64,000 nt of DNA from Limnobacter alexandrii (GCF_005871185.1 NZ_SWKN01000012.1:1-64000); one strand, 5' to 3'; shown: positions 53,672 through 64,000, counted from the stretch's first letter. Program-made: numbers and translations. The notes: generated by a model from the letters alone, not told the origin.

Positions 53672-56260
53672 ATGCGTTTAGATCGACTCACCACCAAGTT
53701 TCAGGAAGCTTTGGCTGATGCGCAAAGCCTGGCTGTGGGAAAAGACAACCCCACTGTTGAACCTGCACACGTCTTGTTGGCCATGCTCAAGCAGGGCGAG
53801 GGGTCTGTGCGCGGGGTAATCAGCAAAGCAGGCGGCAATCCGCAGGTGTTGCTGAAAGGTGTCGAGGCCGAGGTGAACAACCTGCCGCAGGTGGCCAACA
53901 ATGCCGGTCAAATCCAGATTGGCAGCAAGCTGCAAGCCGCATTGAACCTGACTGACAAAGAAGCCCAGAAGCGCGGCGACCAGTTTATTGCCAGTGAGCT
54001 TTTCTTGTTGGCTTGTCTGCAAGACAGCACTGGCTTGGCGAAGGTAATGAAAGAAGCAGGTTTGAATGCCCAGTCGCTGAACGCAGCCATTGAACAAGTG
54101 CGCGGCGGTGCCGCAGTAGACAGCGCCGATGGCGAAAGCCAGCGCGAGGCCTTGAAAAAATACACCATTGATTTAACCGAGCGTGCGCGCATGGGCAAGC
54201 TGGATCCAGTCATTGGTCGAGATGACGAAATTCGCCGTGCCATTCAAATTTTACAGCGCAGAACGAAAAACAACCCGGTGCTGATTGGCGAGCCTGGTGT
54301 GGGTAAAACCGCCATTGTGGAAGGCTTGGCCCAGCGCATTGTGAATGGCGAAGTGCCCGATACCCTGAAAAACAAGCGTGTGTTGGTGCTGGACATGGCC
54401 CTGTTGCTGGCCGGCGCGAAATACCGGGGCGAATTTGAGGAACGCCTGAAAGCCGTGCTGAAAGATGTGGCCGCCGATGAAGGTCAAACCATCGTGTTCA
54501 TCGATGAAATTCACACCATGGTGGGTGCGGGCAAAGCCGAAGGCGCCATTGATGCCGGCAATATGCTCAAGCCTGCGCTGGCCCGTGGCGAGTTGCATTG
54601 CATTGGTGCCACCACGCTGGACGAATACCGCAAGTACATTGAAAAAGATGCCGCGCTGGAGCGTCGTTTCCAGAAAGTGTTGGTGGGTGAACCCAGTGTT
54701 GAAAGCACCATTGCCATTCTGCGTGGCTTGCAGGAACGTTATGAATTGCACCACGGCGTGGACATTACCGACCCAGCCATAGTGGCCGCGGCAGAGCTTT
54801 CTCACCGCTACATCACCGATCGTTTCCTGCCCGACAAAGCAATCGATTTAATCGACGAAGCGGCTGCACGAATCAAGATGGAAATTGATTCCAAGCCCGA
54901 GGAAATGGACAAGCTGGATCGCCGAATCATTCAGCTGAAAATTGAACGCGAGGCTGTCAAGCGAGAGCAAGACGATGCATCGAAAAAACGCCTGGCCTTG
55001 ATCGAAGAGGAAATTGTTCGCCTGGAACGCGAGTACGCCGATCTGGATGAAATCTGGAAAAGTGAAAAGGCAGCAGTGCAGGGCAGTGCCGCCATCAAAG
55101 AGGAACTTGACCACATCCGCGCCGAAATCGAGCAGCTGAAACGCAAGGGCGATTGGCAAAAAGTATCTGAGTTGCAATACGGCAAAGTGCCTGCACTCGA
55201 GAAAAAGCTCAACGATGTGAAAGAAAACGAAGGTGGTGAAAAGAAACCCAACCGTTTGCTTCGCACGCAGGTGGGCACCGAAGAAATTGCTGAAGTGGTG
55301 AGCCGAGCCACGGGCATTCCGGTCAGCAAAATGCTGCAAGGTGAACGCGACAAATTGCTGCAAATGGAAGCAGCTTTGCACATGCGTGTGGTGGGGCAAG
55401 ACGAGGCTGTTACCTTGGTATCGGATGCCATTCGCCGTTCGCGTGCGGGGCTTTCCGATCCCAACAAGCCCTTGGGTTCATTCCTGTTCTTGGGTCCTAC
55501 GGGTGTGGGTAAAACCGAGTTGTGCAAAGCATTGGCTGGTTTTTTGTTTGACTCGGAAGATCACCTGATTCGTATCGACATGAGTGAGTTCATGGAGAAA
55601 CACAGCGTCAGCCGGCTCGTGGGGGCGCCTCCGGGGTACGTGGGCTACGACGAAGGTGGTTACTTAACCGAGGCTGTACGCCGCAAGCCCTACAGCGTGA
55701 TTTTGCTGGACGAGGTGGAAAAGGCACACCCCGATGTATTCAACGTGCTGTTGCAGGTGCTTGACGATGGTCGTTTGACTGACGGGCAGGGCCGCACAGT
55801 TGACTTTAAAAATACAGTCATTGTGATGACCTCCAACCTGGGTTCGCATGAAATTCAACGCTTGGCTGGTCAGGACAGTGAAGTGATTAAAGCCGCGGTC
55901 ATGGAAGAAGTGAAGCTGCACTTCCGCCCGGAATTCATTAACCGGGTGGATGAGTTGGTGGTGTTCCATGCCCTGGACAATGCGCACATTGCCAACATTG
56001 CCCGCATTCAGTTGCAGCGTTTGCAACAACGCTTGGCCAGCCGCGACATGCGCCTTGAAGTAAGCGATGCCGCATTGGCTGAAGTGGTGAAGGCTGGCTT
56101 TGACCCACTGTATGGTGCAAGGCCTTTGAAGCGGGCCATTCAGCAGATCATCGAAAACCCGGTGTCGAAGATGATTCTGGAAGGCAGGTTTGGGCCGAAT
56201 GATGTGGTGCCCGTGGACTTCAAGGATGGCGCGTTTACATTTGAGCGGGTGGTGCACTGA
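53672..56260 (+). CDS. clpB: Disaggregase ClpB
   Basis: ClpB is a hexameric AAA+ chaperone that pulls apart protein aggregates together with DnaK. The 862-residue protein has the N-terminal Clp repeats (1-150). The first AAA domain has Walker A GEPGVGKT at 206-213 and Walker [11 protein letters not shown] long coiled-coil middle domain follows (about 405-530). The second AAA domain has GPTGVGKT at 608-615, [20 protein letters not shown] and [11 protein letters not shown]. The middle domain separates it from ClpA and ClpC. Length matches E. coli ClpB (857). Confidence 0.97.
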   Translation: MRLDRLTTKFQEALADAQSLAVGKDNPTVEPAHVLLAMLKQGEGSVRGVISKAGGNPQVLLKGVEAEVNNLPQVANNAGQIQIGSKLQAALNLTDKEAQKRGDQFIASELFLLACLQDSTGLAKVMKEAGLNAQSLNAAIEQVRGGAAVDSADGESQREALKKYTIDLTERARMGKLDPVIGRDDEIRRAIQILQRRTKNNPVLIGEPGVGKTAIVEGLAQRIVNGEVPDTLKNKRVLVLDMALLLAGAKYRGEFEERLKAVLKDVAADEGQTIVFIDEIHTMVGAGKAEGAIDAGNMLKPALARGELHCIGATTLDEYRKYIEKDAALERRFQKVLVGEPSVESTIAILRGLQERYELHHGVDITDPAIVAAAELSHRYITDRFLPDKAIDLIDEAAARIKMEIDSKPEEMDKLDRRIIQLKIEREAVKREQDDASKKRLALIEEEIVRLEREYADLDEIWKSEKAAVQGSAAIKEELDHIRAEIEQLKRKGDWQKVSELQYGKVPALEKKLNDVKENEGGEKKPNRLLRTQVGTEEIAEVVSRATGIPVSKMLQGERDKLLQMEAALHMRVVGQDEAVTLVSDAIRRSRAGLSDPNKPLGSFLFLGPTGVGKTELCKALAGFLFDSEDHLIRIDMSEFMEKHSVSRLVGAPPGYVGYDEGGYLTEAVRRKPYSVILLDEVEKAHPDVFNVLLQVLDDGRLTDGQGRTVDFKNTVIVMTSNLGSHEIQRLAGQDSEVIKAAVMEEVKLHFRPEFINRVDELVVFHALDNAHIANIARIQLQRLQQRLASRDMRLEVSDAALAEVVKAGFDPLYGARPLKRAIQQIIENPVSKMILEGRFGPNDVVPVDFKDGAFTFERVVH

Positions 56261-56291
56261 TCATCGCTGTTCGAAGTCACTGATATTCTCC

Positions 56292-56497
56292 CATGAGAAA
56301 ACTCGCCCAAGTCACTTCTCTCGACAGCCCCGCCCAACGTGTATGTTGCGGCGATGGCCGTTCTCATCCCATTCGGAATGGATGCCGCAAACGCTAAAGC
56401 GTCTTGCGGAGCCGCTTCGCGTCTAATCCATTCCAAATCGGGAACGGCGGGCGGGTCTTGATCGTCGCGAGAAGTGACTTGGGCGAGTTTTCTCATG
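56292..56497. repeat. 206 bp nested palindrome with perfect 29 bp arms
   Basis: The outer arms 56292-56320 and 56469-56497 are perfect inverted repeats of 29 bp. Inside, in order and nested, CCCGCCC (56329) pairs with GGGCGGG (56449). GCCGTTC (56357) pairs with GAACGGC (56442), and GGAATGGAT (56375) with ATCCATTCC (56426). The centre is CCGCAA-ACGCT-AA-AGCGT-C-TTGCGG (56385-56409). It lies between the convergent clpB and hydrolase genes in a 405 bp gap without genes. Function unknown; it could be a miniature mobile element or a bidirectional terminator. Confidence 0.85.
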
Positions 56498-56665
56498 CGC
56501 GAGGGTGGTGATTTGCGGATTTGCGGACTTCGCTGAACGCCGGCAGTTTCGATCCGCTGTGCAGGTTTGCGATCATTCAGCCGTTTTATTTAAAGCCCGT
56601 CAAGGCGGGACGATGCGACCTGTGCAGTGAATAATCTACAAGCCATGCGCAGAACGGGTTACGCA

Positions 56666-57544
56666 TCAATGCGCCGCCGCGTACATCGCCTCGCCAGCCT
56701 CCACCGGGTTGCCGGTTTTGTTAAACACCTCTAGCCACACGCCGTAGTTGTGCACGGTGGGGTCTTGCCAAGGGTGAAAGCCGGGCTTGAAGTAATTCAA
56801 TAGCTTGGGCAACAGGCTGCTGTACAAGCCTTTGGGGCCTAGCAACCACACCAAGCCCTTCGAATACATTTTGAAGCGGGTCCAGCCTTTGAATCCATCG
56901 GTTCCCAAAATGATCCAGGTGAACACCAAGGTGTGCAGCGTGAAATTGAACATGGCGTGAGCCATGGCAAGGCTGCGTTTGAAGTAGCCTACCTTGGCCA
57001 CTTTTTGCATCACATCAAATGCCACTGCTTTGTGTTCCATTTCTTCAACAGCATGCCAGGCCAGCATGGCGCGAACGCGGTGGTCAGCACCGGCCATCAC
57101 TTCCTTGCGAGCAAAGAACATCTCGGCCATCATGGCCGTGAAATGCTCCAGTGCAGCGGTCATCGCCAAGTTGTATTCAGGCGAAAGCACCTGCAAACGA
57201 CGATTCATGATTTTCGTAATCACATGCAGCATTTTGTCCACCGGCACGCCCTGTTCCTTCAGGCGTTTGTTGTAGTCGGTGTGCACTTTGCCGTGTTGAC
57301 CTTCCTGAAAAGAAAAATCTTTCACCGCCTTCAGCAACTCAGGATCGGTAATTTTGTCTTTGAAATTCCGTACGCTCGAGATGAAATAGCGTTCCCCATC
57401 CGGAAAACTCATTTGTACGCCGTCAATTACGCGGGTTTTGAATGCGTCGCCGTCCATCCAGTAGCGTGGAATGTCTTTGTCCGTGATTCCAAAATCAAGA
57501 TCCTTACGAACCACGATGTCTTCTTTGAACGATGTTGTTGTCAT
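56666..57544 (-). CDS. Predicted metal-dependent hydrolase
   Basis: A 292-residue protein that resembles the PF10118 family of predicted metal-dependent hydrolases. The sequence has spaced acidic and His residues: FQEGQHGKVH, LEHFTAMMAEMF and WHAVEEMEHKAVAFDV. These look like a ferritin-like di-iron site. Two hydrophobic stretches near 195-215 and 230-250 could touch the membrane. It faces the AraC-family regulator at 57658-58674 across 113 bp, so that regulator probably controls it. Substrate unknown. Confidence 0.85.
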   Translation of the reverse strand: MTTTSFKEDIVVRKDLDFGITDKDIPRYWMDGDAFKTRVIDGVQMSFPDGERYFISSVRNFKDKITDPELLKAVKDFSFQEGQHGKVHTDYNKRLKEQGVPVDKMLHVITKIMNRRLQVLSPEYNLAMTAALEHFTAMMAEMFFARKEVMAGADHRVRAMLAWHAVEEMEHKAVAFDVMQKVAKVGYFKRSLAMAHAMFNFTLHTLVFTWIILGTDGFKGWTRFKMYSKGLVWLLGPKGLYSSLLPKLLNYFKPGFHPWQDPTVHNYGVWLEVFNKTGNPVEAGEAMYAAAH

Positions 57545-57657
57545 GACTGCCTCCTGCTGCTTGGTATGAATAAAGATTACCTAATCACCACAGCACACGA
57601 TATGATTTGAAATGACAAAAAAGGAAGAATTGGCGACAAATTTGGTTTGATCGCTCT

Positions 57658-58674
57658 ATGGGAGGCATGGTGGAAACCATCAATTTTCAAATGCTTGCAA
57701 GCTTGGCCAATGCGGCGCGGCGCTGCGACATCGATTTGAACAGTGTGATGCAAGAACTAAAACTGGAAATCGACATGAGTGGGGATCCCCGTCGGCGAAT
57801 GTCTTTGTCTTGCTTCAATTCCCTGTTCGCGGCGGTTGATGCACGCAAACCCAGTCAGCATTTTCCCTTGGTGTTTGGTGATTCTTTCAACTTTGATGGT
57901 TTGCCCGAGTTGGCAACTTTTGTAACCAGCGCTTCAACGCCCCAAGAAGCGATGCGTGTGCTGGACTGGTCGCCCAAATTGCTGCATCCGAACTTGCATT
58001 TTGAAACTTTGAGTCTGGGTGATGAGGCCGCGCTGGAGGTCAAGGTACCCGACCCGGCAGGGGTTCACGAAGACCTGCCCGGCTTTGTGGAGGCTGCCAT
58101 GTCGGCTGTCTTGAAGTTTATTCATCTTCTCAGCCCAGGTTCACACTTGATCAAGCGGATTGAATTTCGCCATGCGCCACTGACTCAAGAATCTGCCTAT
58201 CAAGAGGTACTTAAAACCACAGTCCAGTTTCGGCAGCCTCACAACCGGCTGGTGGTGCATTCCTCTGCACTCGATTTGCCTTTGCCGGGTGGCATACCTT
58301 CGGCGCACCACAAGGCTCAGGCTGTAATCTTGAACCGCTTGTTACCGGATGTTGAGGAGCAAACCCTTGAAAAACAAATCAAGCGCCTTTTGAAATCGCG
58401 CTTGAGTATGCTGAGTGAACCAATACAGGTGATCGGCGAGGTGCTGCACATTCACCCGCGAACCTTGCAGCGCAGGCTTAAAAGCGAGGGCAAGTCTTAT
58501 GCTGAAATTCTCGGGGCTGTTCGTCATGAACTGGCCTGCGAAATGTTGAAAGGCTCGGTACTTGATATTGAGGCGATTGCTGCAAACCTTGGTTATTCAG
58601 ACCGTCGAAGTTTTACCAGTGCATTCTTGAAATGGCAGGGTATGTCTCCAAGGGAGTTCAGAAATCAGCAGTGA
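57658..58674 (+). CDS. AraC-family transcription regulator
   Basis: A 338-residue regulator with an N-terminal ligand-binding region of the PF12625 type (about 20-210) and a C-terminal AraC DNA-binding domain. The two helix-turn-helix parts are IQVIGEVLHIHPRTLQRRLK and DIEAIAANLGYSDRRSFTSA, and it ends SPREFRNQQ. Members of this type often control fatty-acid or lipid genes and lie divergent to their targets. Here the target would be the hydrolase at 56666-57544. The ATG at 57658 is used; one at 57667 is possible but too close to its ribosome site. Confidence 0.92.
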   Translation: MGGMVETINFQMLASLANAARRCDIDLNSVMQELKLEIDMSGDPRRRMSLSCFNSLFAAVDARKPSQHFPLVFGDSFNFDGLPELATFVTSASTPQEAMRVLDWSPKLLHPNLHFETLSLGDEAALEVKVPDPAGVHEDLPGFVEAAMSAVLKFIHLLSPGSHLIKRIEFRHAPLTQESAYQEVLKTTVQFRQPHNRLVVHSSALDLPLPGGIPSAHHKAQAVILNRLLPDVEEQTLEKQIKRLLKSRLSMLSEPIQVIGEVLHIHPRTLQRRLKSEGKSYAEILGAVRHELACEMLKGSVLDIEAIAANLGYSDRRSFTSAFLKWQGMSPREFRNQQ

Positions 58675-58756
58675 AACCTCGCGCTTATGTTTGGTGCTCA
58701 AATTTCATGTTTAAATTTCCACTACCAAGTTTTCTACTTAATTTTCGGAGCGTTTT

Positions 58757-59248
58757 ATGACCCCCACCACCGACCTTTGCGATGCCAACGAAGACAAAAT
58801 TGCTGCAGGTACTTTGCGTGTTGTTGAGCCCATGTTCCAAAGCTGGGGATTGAAAAGCAGTTTCATGGGGCAAGCCCACACCTTGAAAGTATTCGAAGAC
58901 AATTCACTGGTTCGCAGTGCCCTGGAAAAAGACGGGCAGGGCAAAGTTTTGGTGGTCGATGGCGGCGGAAGCATGCGCTGCGCCCTCGTGGGCGGCAACC
59001 TGGGCATGCTGGCCGAGAAAAACAATTGGGCGGGCATTGTGGTGTACGGCTGCGTGCGCGACACACTTGAACTCGATGACTGCGACGTGGGTATTCGCGC
59101 CTTGGCCGCGCACCCGATGAAAAGCCAAAAGCGGGGAACTGGCCATGAAAACATAGACATTGCTTTGAGCTTCACCACAGTTAGGCCTGGCAACTGGGTG
59201 TATGTGGATGAGGATGGTGTGTTGGTTTCGGATGATCCTTTGAACTGA
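58757..59248 (+). CDS. RraA family protein
   Basis: A 163-residue RraA/MenG-type protein. The family blocks [20 protein letters not shown] and [20 protein letters not shown] are present, including the Arg and Asp (CVRD) that form the aldolase site in plant-type and bacterial 4-hydroxy-4-methyl-2-oxoglutarate aldolases. It may act as regulator of RNase E or as an aldolase; the sequence does not decide. GGAG lies before the ATG. A long non-coding stretch separates it from aceA. Confidence 0.9.
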   Translation: MTPTTDLCDANEDKIAAGTLRVVEPMFQSWGLKSSFMGQAHTLKVFEDNSLVRSALEKDGQGKVLVVDGGGSMRCALVGGNLGMLAEKNNWAGIVVYGCVRDTLELDDCDVGIRALAAHPMKSQKRGTGHENIDIALSFTTVRPGNWVYVDEDGVLVSDDPLN

Positions 59249-59541
59249 AAAAGATTGTGCAATCGCATGATTTAGAGTGCATCCTCTTTTTCATTTAGAG
59301 AAAAAGTATTTCATATCGTGATTAATTGAGTGTAAGTTACTGATTTTAAATGATACGAAAAAAAGTCTTGTATAAGATATAACTCTTGTTGCTCTGCGAA
59401 ATGATCTGTAAGATACGGTTCATCACCTGATCGACACCACTTGCCCAAGTGATACCCGCGAAGCTGCACCCGCAGGGCACCGCAAGTAGGCCATCAAGCG
59501 AACCGTTTTCTTTTTTCTCTATCGCCTCTAAGGAAATCACC
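59249..59541 (+). promoter_or_regulatory. Upstream region of aceA (293 bp, AT-rich)
   Basis: This gap has no gene. It is clearly richer in A and T than its surroundings between about 59260 and 59420. CTTTTTC and GAAAAAG (59287-59310) can pair as a weak hairpin downstream of the RraA gene. CTTGTATAAG (59367-59376) is a 10 bp near-palindrome and may be a regulator site. The region probably holds the aceA promoter and control sites, but I could not fix a -35/-10 pair. Confidence 0.4.
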
Positions 59542-60858
59542 ATGAAATCTTTTGACCAACAGGTTCAAGAACTCAACAAAGACTGGGAAACCAACCCCCG
59601 CTGGAAGCTGGTAAAGCGCGGCTACAAAGCTGAAGACGTTGTACGTCTGCGTGGTTCTCTGCAGCCAGAGTACACACTGGCCAAGCGCGGTGCGGAAAAG
59701 CTGTGGGAAAAAGTAAACGGCACAGCCAAGAAAGGCTATGTAAACGCTTTCGGCGCAATCACCGCTGGTCAGGCCATGCAACAAGCCAAAGCCGGTTTGG
59801 AAGCTGTGTATCTGTCAGGCTGGCAAGTTGCTGCTGACGGCAACAGTTCCGAAACAATGTACCCAGACCAGTCTCTGTACGCATACGACTCAGTGCCAAA
59901 AATGGTTCGTCGTATCAACAACACATTCCAGCGCGCTGACGAAATTCAGTGGAAGAACATTTGCGACGGCAAGATGAAGTCCGAAGACGCAATTGACTAC
60001 TTCCTGCCCATCGTTGCTGACGGTGAAGCTGGTTTCGGTGGTGTATTGAACGCCTACGAACTGATGAAGAACATGATTGCAGCTGGTGCAGCTGGCGTTC
60101 ACTTCGAAGACCAATTGGCTGCCGTTAAGAAGTGTGGCCACATGGGTGGCAAGGTTCTGGTTCCAACTGCTGAAGCCATTCAAAAGCTGATTTCTGCACG
60201 TTTGGCCGCCGACGTGATGGGTGTTCCTTCAATCGTTCTGGCCCGTACCGATGCTGAAGCAGCCAACCTGCTGACTTCTGATTTCGACGAAAACGACAAG
60301 CCATTCCTGACTGGCGAGCGCACTCCTGAAGGCTTCTACCGCGTGAAGAACGGTCTGGAACAAGCCATTAGCCGTGGTATCGCTTACGCACCTTACGCTG
60401 ACCTGGTGTGGTGTGAAACAGGTACACCTGACATCGGCTTCGCCCGCGAATTTGCACAAGCCGTTCTGGAAAAGAACCCAGGCAAGCTGTTGAGCTACAA
60501 CTGCTCACCTTCTTTCAACTGGAAGAAAAACCTGAACGACAGCCAGATCGCTTCCTTCCAGGAAGACCTGTCAGCATTGGGCTACAAGTACCAGTTCATT
60601 ACACTGGCCGGTATCCACGTCAACTGGTACAACACATTCAAGTTCGCCAATGCTTACGCACAGGGCGAAGGCATGAAGCATTATGTCAATATGGTTCAAG
60701 AACCTGAGTTCGCAGCACGTGAACAAGGTTATACTTTCGTATCTCACCAGCAGGAAGTTGGCGCAGGTTACTTCGACGATGTAACGACTGTGATCCAGGG
60801 TGGCGCTTCTTCAGTAACAGCCTTGAAGGGCTCTACAGAAGAAGAGCAGTTCCACTGA
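59542..60858 (+). CDS. aceA: Isocitrate lyase
   Basis: Splits isocitrate to glyoxylate and succinate, the first step of the glyoxylate shunt used to grow on acetate and fatty acids. The 438-residue enzyme has the catalytic segment KKCGHMGGK with Cys198. Metal and substrate parts include GWQVAADGN and [12 protein letters not shown]. The ATG at 59542 follows AAGGA; the frame upstream to 59449 is open but starts inside the leader. Codon choice is more uniform than that of its neighbours, as in highly expressed genes. No malate synthase gene is nearby. Confidence 0.97.
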   Translation: MKSFDQQVQELNKDWETNPRWKLVKRGYKAEDVVRLRGSLQPEYTLAKRGAEKLWEKVNGTAKKGYVNAFGAITAGQAMQQAKAGLEAVYLSGWQVAADGNSSETMYPDQSLYAYDSVPKMVRRINNTFQRADEIQWKNICDGKMKSEDAIDYFLPIVADGEAGFGGVLNAYELMKNMIAAGAAGVHFEDQLAAVKKCGHMGGKVLVPTAEAIQKLISARLAADVMGVPSIVLARTDAEAANLLTSDFDENDKPFLTGERTPEGFYRVKNGLEQAISRGIAYAPYADLVWCETGTPDIGFAREFAQAVLEKNPGKLLSYNCSPSFNWKKNLNDSQIASFQEDLSALGYKYQFITLAGIHVNWYNTFKFANAYAQGEGMKHYVNMVQEPEFAAREQGYTFVSHQQEVGAGYFDDVTTVIQGGASSVTALKGSTEEEQFH

Positions 60859-60901
60859 TTCTCTGGTTTGAACTGAATTTGTCGGCAATCTTGGCAGTCT
60901 C

Positions 60902-61010
60902 CCACCCCAAGAGGGGTGGATAGGTTGACCGACGGAGGGGGAGAGGAGACAAGCTCAAAAAACCAATTCAAGAGTATTTTTCCCCTTGCTGAGCCTTTAC
61001 AAAAGGCTCA
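60902..61010 (+). other. Two hairpins in the aceA 3' region
   Basis: CCACCCC-AAGA-GGGGTGG (60902-60919) and TGAGCCTTT-ACA-AAAGGCTCA (60990-61010) are perfect stem-loops. They lie between the aceA stop and its terminator at 61024-61056. They could stabilise the message or form part of a small RNA. Confidence 0.55.
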
Positions 61011-61023
61011 ACAGCGAGTGCTG

Positions 61024-61056
61024 AAGCCCGGTAAGAAACTTGCCGGGCTTTTTATT
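61024..61056 (+). terminator. Terminator of aceA
   Basis: AAGCCCGGTAAG (61024-61035) pairs with CTTGCCGGGCTT (61039-61050) through one G-T pair, with a loop of AAA, followed by TTTATTT. It lies 13 bp before the stop codon of the convergent antiporter gene. Confidence 0.9.
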
Positions 61057-61068
61057 TGGCGCTGTACT

Positions 61069-62757
61069 TCAGGCAATTGGCCGAGTTTTGATCAGATCAT
61101 GCACAATGGCATCGCTCAGTGTGTCTTCCCAACGGTACACATGCACATCAGGCAATGCACCCAGCATTTGTTTTTCCTCTTTTGAATACGCCTGCACAAA
61201 CACCTGAATTGCCGGGTTCAACATTTTGGCGTTCTCGATCATTTGGCTTAGTCCTGGCGTATCGCCGGTGGCGATGATCAGGCTATTGGCATTGGTGGTG
61301 TGCGCCTGTACCAAGGTTACGGGGTCGGCATATTCACCAGACACTGCAGCTTGTCCGTTTTTTCTCAGCTTGGCGACCACCTCTCGGCTGGTGTCGACAA
61401 TCACCAAGGGAACATTTTTTTTCTTGAGCGCCTTGGCAATCTTTTTGCTCAATTCGGTGTGCCCCACCAGCACCACATGCTTGCCAAGGTACTTGCCGTC
61501 GGTTTGCTGCGGCAGTTCTTCCATGGTGTGGCTGCGCGCATTCAAATTGCGAACCCATTGAAACCGCTTCACCATGCCGTCGTTCAATTTGGGGATCAAA
61601 GAAAATACCACCGGGTTTAATGCAATCGACAAAATTGCCCCAGAGACCACCAGGCTTTGAACCTGCAAATCGACCAAGCCAAGATAAAGCCCAAGCCCGA
61701 TCAAAATGAAAGAGAATTCGCCAATTTGTGCCAGGCTGGCCGCAATCACCAATGCGCTTTTCAAGGGGTACTTGAACAGCAGCACCAGCGCACCTGCCGC
61801 CAGTGATTTACCCAACACGATAATGGCCACCACAGCCAACACGCGCAGTGGGTATTCAAACAAAACATCGACCTGAAACAGCATGCCCACTGACACGAAA
61901 AACAGCACGGCGAAGGCATCGCGCAATGGCAGTGATTCCTCAGCGGCGCGGTGGCTCAGTTCAGATTCCCGCATCACCATGCCGGCAAAAAAAGCACCGA
62001 GCGCGAAGGATACGTCGAACAGGCCGGCGGCTACGAAGGCCAGGCTGATGGCCAGTGCAATGACCGACAGCGTAAACAATTCACGAGAACCTGTTTTGGC
62101 AATGTGCCACAGCATCCACGGAATAACCCGTTTGCCTACCACCAGCATCAAGCCCACAAACAATGTCACTTTCACCAAGGTAAAGCCAATGTCGAATACC
62201 AGGTTGGTTTCAGGATCCAGGGTGCCGCCTTTGAGCAAACCTGCCAGCGGCGGCAACAAAACCAGAATCAGCACCATGGCCAGGTCTTCAACCACCAGCC
62301 AACCCACCGCAATTTGGCCGTTCGCGCTGGTCAACATGCCGCGAGCTTCCAATGCTTTCAGCAACACCACCGTGCTGGCCACTGACAAGGCAAGGCCAAA
62401 AACCAAACCCTGGCCCATGGGCCAGTCCCAGTAATGGGCCACACCCATGCCCAATAGCGTAGCAGCTGTCATTTGAACAATGGCGCCGGGTACGGCAATA
62501 TTCTTGACGGCCAACAGGTCTTTCAGGGAGAAGTGCATGCCCACACCAAACATCAGCAGCATCACGCCCACCTCAGCCAACTGGTTGGTCAGTGCAGGGT
62601 CTGCCACGAAGCCTGGGGTTGCCGGACCGATCAGAAACCCTGCAACCAGATAGCCAAGCAAGGCAGGGGCCCTAAGCTTCTCCGCAATAAATCCGAAGAT
62701 GAGCGCAAGGCCAAAGCCAAAAGCCAGGGTTGAGATCAGGGAAACGTCGTGGGGCAT
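61069..62757 (-). CDS. Kef-type potassium/proton antiporter (YbaL-like)
   Basis: A 562-residue inner-membrane transporter. About 12 membrane helices cover residues 5-385 (CPA2 family; GVGMHFSLKDLLAVKN, GWLVVEDLAMVLILVLLPPL). The C-terminal TrkA-N/RCK domain begins near residue 410 with a Rossmann-like HVVLVGHTELSKKIAKAL. This order matches YbaL/KefB/KefC, which move potassium out in exchange for protons. The ATG at 62757 (MPHDVSLISTLAFG) is preferred; the frame extends to 62808. Substrate and gating are inferred from the family. Confidence 0.9.
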   Translation of the reverse strand: MPHDVSLISTLAFGFGLALIFGFIAEKLRAPALLGYLVAGFLIGPATPGFVADPALTNQLAEVGVMLLMFGVGMHFSLKDLLAVKNIAVPGAIVQMTAATLLGMGVAHYWDWPMGQGLVFGLALSVASTVVLLKALEARGMLTSANGQIAVGWLVVEDLAMVLILVLLPPLAGLLKGGTLDPETNLVFDIGFTLVKVTLFVGLMLVVGKRVIPWMLWHIAKTGSRELFTLSVIALAISLAFVAAGLFDVSFALGAFFAGMVMRESELSHRAAEESLPLRDAFAVLFFVSVGMLFQVDVLFEYPLRVLAVVAIIVLGKSLAAGALVLLFKYPLKSALVIAASLAQIGEFSFILIGLGLYLGLVDLQVQSLVVSGAILSIALNPVVFSLIPKLNDGMVKRFQWVRNLNARSHTMEELPQQTDGKYLGKHVVLVGHTELSKKIAKALKKKNVPLVIVDTSREVVAKLRKNGQAAVSGEYADPVTLVQAHTTNANSLIIATGDTPGLSQMIENAKMLNPAIQVFVQAYSKEEKQMLGALPDVHVYRWEDTLSDAIVHDLIKTRPIA

Positions 62758-62861
62758 GATCGGGGCATTCCTAATGTTTTTTCCAATGATAGCAAGTGCG
62801 TATCCCATGCACCCGCTTCACAGACAAGGACCTGCCCCTGAAGTTGCGATTAAATCGCGAC

Positions 62862-64000
62862 TTATTCTGTTTTGAATACTTTCACAGCATTCATCATGGA
62901 TTGGGAGACACCAGACAAGTGATTGGCCACCTGAGTATTTTGTTGCGCAGCCGCCGTGTTTTCCTCCGTCATCTGTGCAACGCGTTCTACGTTGCGGCTG
63001 ATTTCGATGCTGACATTGGATTGTTCTTTCATGGACACTGCGATGGCGGCAATGGCCTCCGAAACCCGGTCCGAGTCCGACTTGATCTTCTGGATGGTGG
63101 AGTTCACCACGTCGGCTTGATCAATCCCTTCCTGCACCAGTTGTACTGAGGTGTCCATCGATTTCACAGCACCTTGTGTGATGTTCTGAATTTCAAACAC
63201 CATGGTGGAAATACGATCGGTAGATCCCTTGGTTTGCTCAGCCAGTTTGCGAACCTCATCGGCCACCACTGCAAACCCGCGGCCCTGCTCACCCGCTCGC
63301 GCCGCTTCAATGGCAGCATTCAATGCCAGCAGGTTGGTGCGGTCGGCAATTTCGGTAATTGTGGATACAATTTCAGAAATATCGGCTGATTGTTTCTCAA
63401 GCGTTTGAACCGCCTGCGCACTGGTTTGCACAGCCTGTGCAATTCGCTGAATGCCTTCCACTACCTCACCCAAAGTCACCATGCCATTGTCGGCCGATTC
63501 ACGTGCCGCATTGGCGGTGGCTGTTGCGTCGTTTGAATTCTCGGAAATCTGGGAAATACTGACCGTCAACTCTTCAACCGCAGCAGCCATCGAGGAGGTG
63601 GCATCCGCTTGCTCCACGCCAGCATTGGCCATGGTTGATGAAGACTCTTGCACCTGTGTCGCGCTGCTGCTTAGTTCAAGTGCAGATTGGCGAATGCCGT
63701 CAATCAGTTTTTTCAAATTGCCCTGCGCGGTCGCCAACGCAGCAAGTAGTTGGTCAACTTCATCTTTATTTTGGTGATGAATGGGGCTGTTCAGTTCGCC
63801 ATTGGCCAAGGCATTGATGTGTTTGCCTGCGTTACCCAATTTGTTTTGAAGCAGCTTGACCAGACTGATGGTGGCGAGCACGCCCACCACAAAACTTGCA
63901 ATCAGGGCAGCTGCTACAGACCACAAAGCTGTTTGATAAGTGCTCTCGGCTGCTTGTGTACGTACCTTTAGCAAATTCAATTCGTCCTGTTCAATTTGTT
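62862..64000 (-). CDS. Methyl-accepting chemotaxis protein (5' end beyond window)
   Basis: The C-terminal 379 residues of a chemoreceptor are visible and the frame stays open to the window edge, so the start lies outside. Seen are the end of a periplasmic helical region, a membrane helix ([20 protein letters not shown]) and a HAMP domain ([12 protein letters not shown]). The signalling domain has the hairpin tip [20 protein letters not shown]. The part before the membrane (QAAESTY) fits a four-helix-bundle sensor. It ends VKVFKTE and lacks the CheR-binding pentapeptide seen in some receptors. Confidence 0.93.
   Translation of the reverse strand, partial: QIEQDELNLLKVRTQAAESTYQTALWSVAAALIASFVVGVLATISLVKLLQNKLGNAGKHINALANGELNSPIHHQNKDEVDQLLAALATAQGNLKKLIDGIRQSALELSSSATQVQESSSTMANAGVEQADATSSMAAAVEELTVSISQISENSNDATATANAARESADNGMVTLGEVVEGIQRIAQAVQTSAQAVQTLEKQSADISEIVSTITEIADRTNLLALNAAIEAARAGEQGRGFAVVADEVRKLAEQTKGSTDRISTMVFEIQNITQGAVKSMDTSVQLVQEGIDQADVVNSTIQKIKSDSDRVSEAIAAIAVSMKEQSNVSIEISRNVERVAQMTEENTAAAQQNTQVANHLSGVSQSMMNAVKVFKTE

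Overview
The window is a 64 kb chromosomal segment of a motile Gram-negative bacterium, most likely a betaproteobacterium of the order Burkholderiales. The evidence is an FlhDC-run flagellar regulon, the yicC/gmk/rpoZ and minCDE blocks, the family resemblance of the proteins and a moderate GC content. Limnobacter or a relative is my guess from general impression; nothing was searched.

Positions 1-40,600 are a flagellar and chemotaxis island. On the minus strand lie three flagellin genes (the first cut by the window edge), each behind a sigma-28-type promoter. Next come the master regulator genes flhDC and then motAB-cheV-cheY-cheZ-cheA-mcp. An antisense Hpt gene and flhB follow, then flhA-flhF-(flhG-like)-fliA and a histidine kinase/receiver pair. 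flgN-flgM and flgA (minus) face flgBCDEFGHIJKL (plus). A hybrid kinase/NarL-type regulator pair, cheR-cheD-cheB and a receiver-GGDEF-EAL protein close the island. Together these cover regulation (FlhDC, FliA, FlgM), export (FlhA, FlhB), rod, hook and filament, stator, placement (FlhF) and the full chemotaxis circuit except a separate cheW.

Positions 40,681-56,260 are mostly housekeeping: greB, spoT, minCDE, rpoZ, gmk, yicC, dinB, rph, rdgB, hemW and clpB. One orphan gene sits between gmk and yicC. From 56,666 on there is a diiron-like hydrolase facing an AraC-type regulator, an RraA-like protein, isocitrate lyase, a Kef-type antiporter and the 3' part of a second chemoreceptor.

The most unusual content is non-coding. 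Three copies of an intergenic element of about 580 bp lie after flhB, flgL and greB. Each has two hairpin modules of 122-131 bp bounded by GAAAAC/GTTTTC inverted repeats, a shared core, and a tail of 43-44 bp tandem units. In the first copy the two modules are swapped and inverted around the core. A separate 206 bp nested palindrome with perfect 29 bp arms follows clpB and has similar ends. I saw no tRNA, rRNA, transposase, prophage or CRISPR array.
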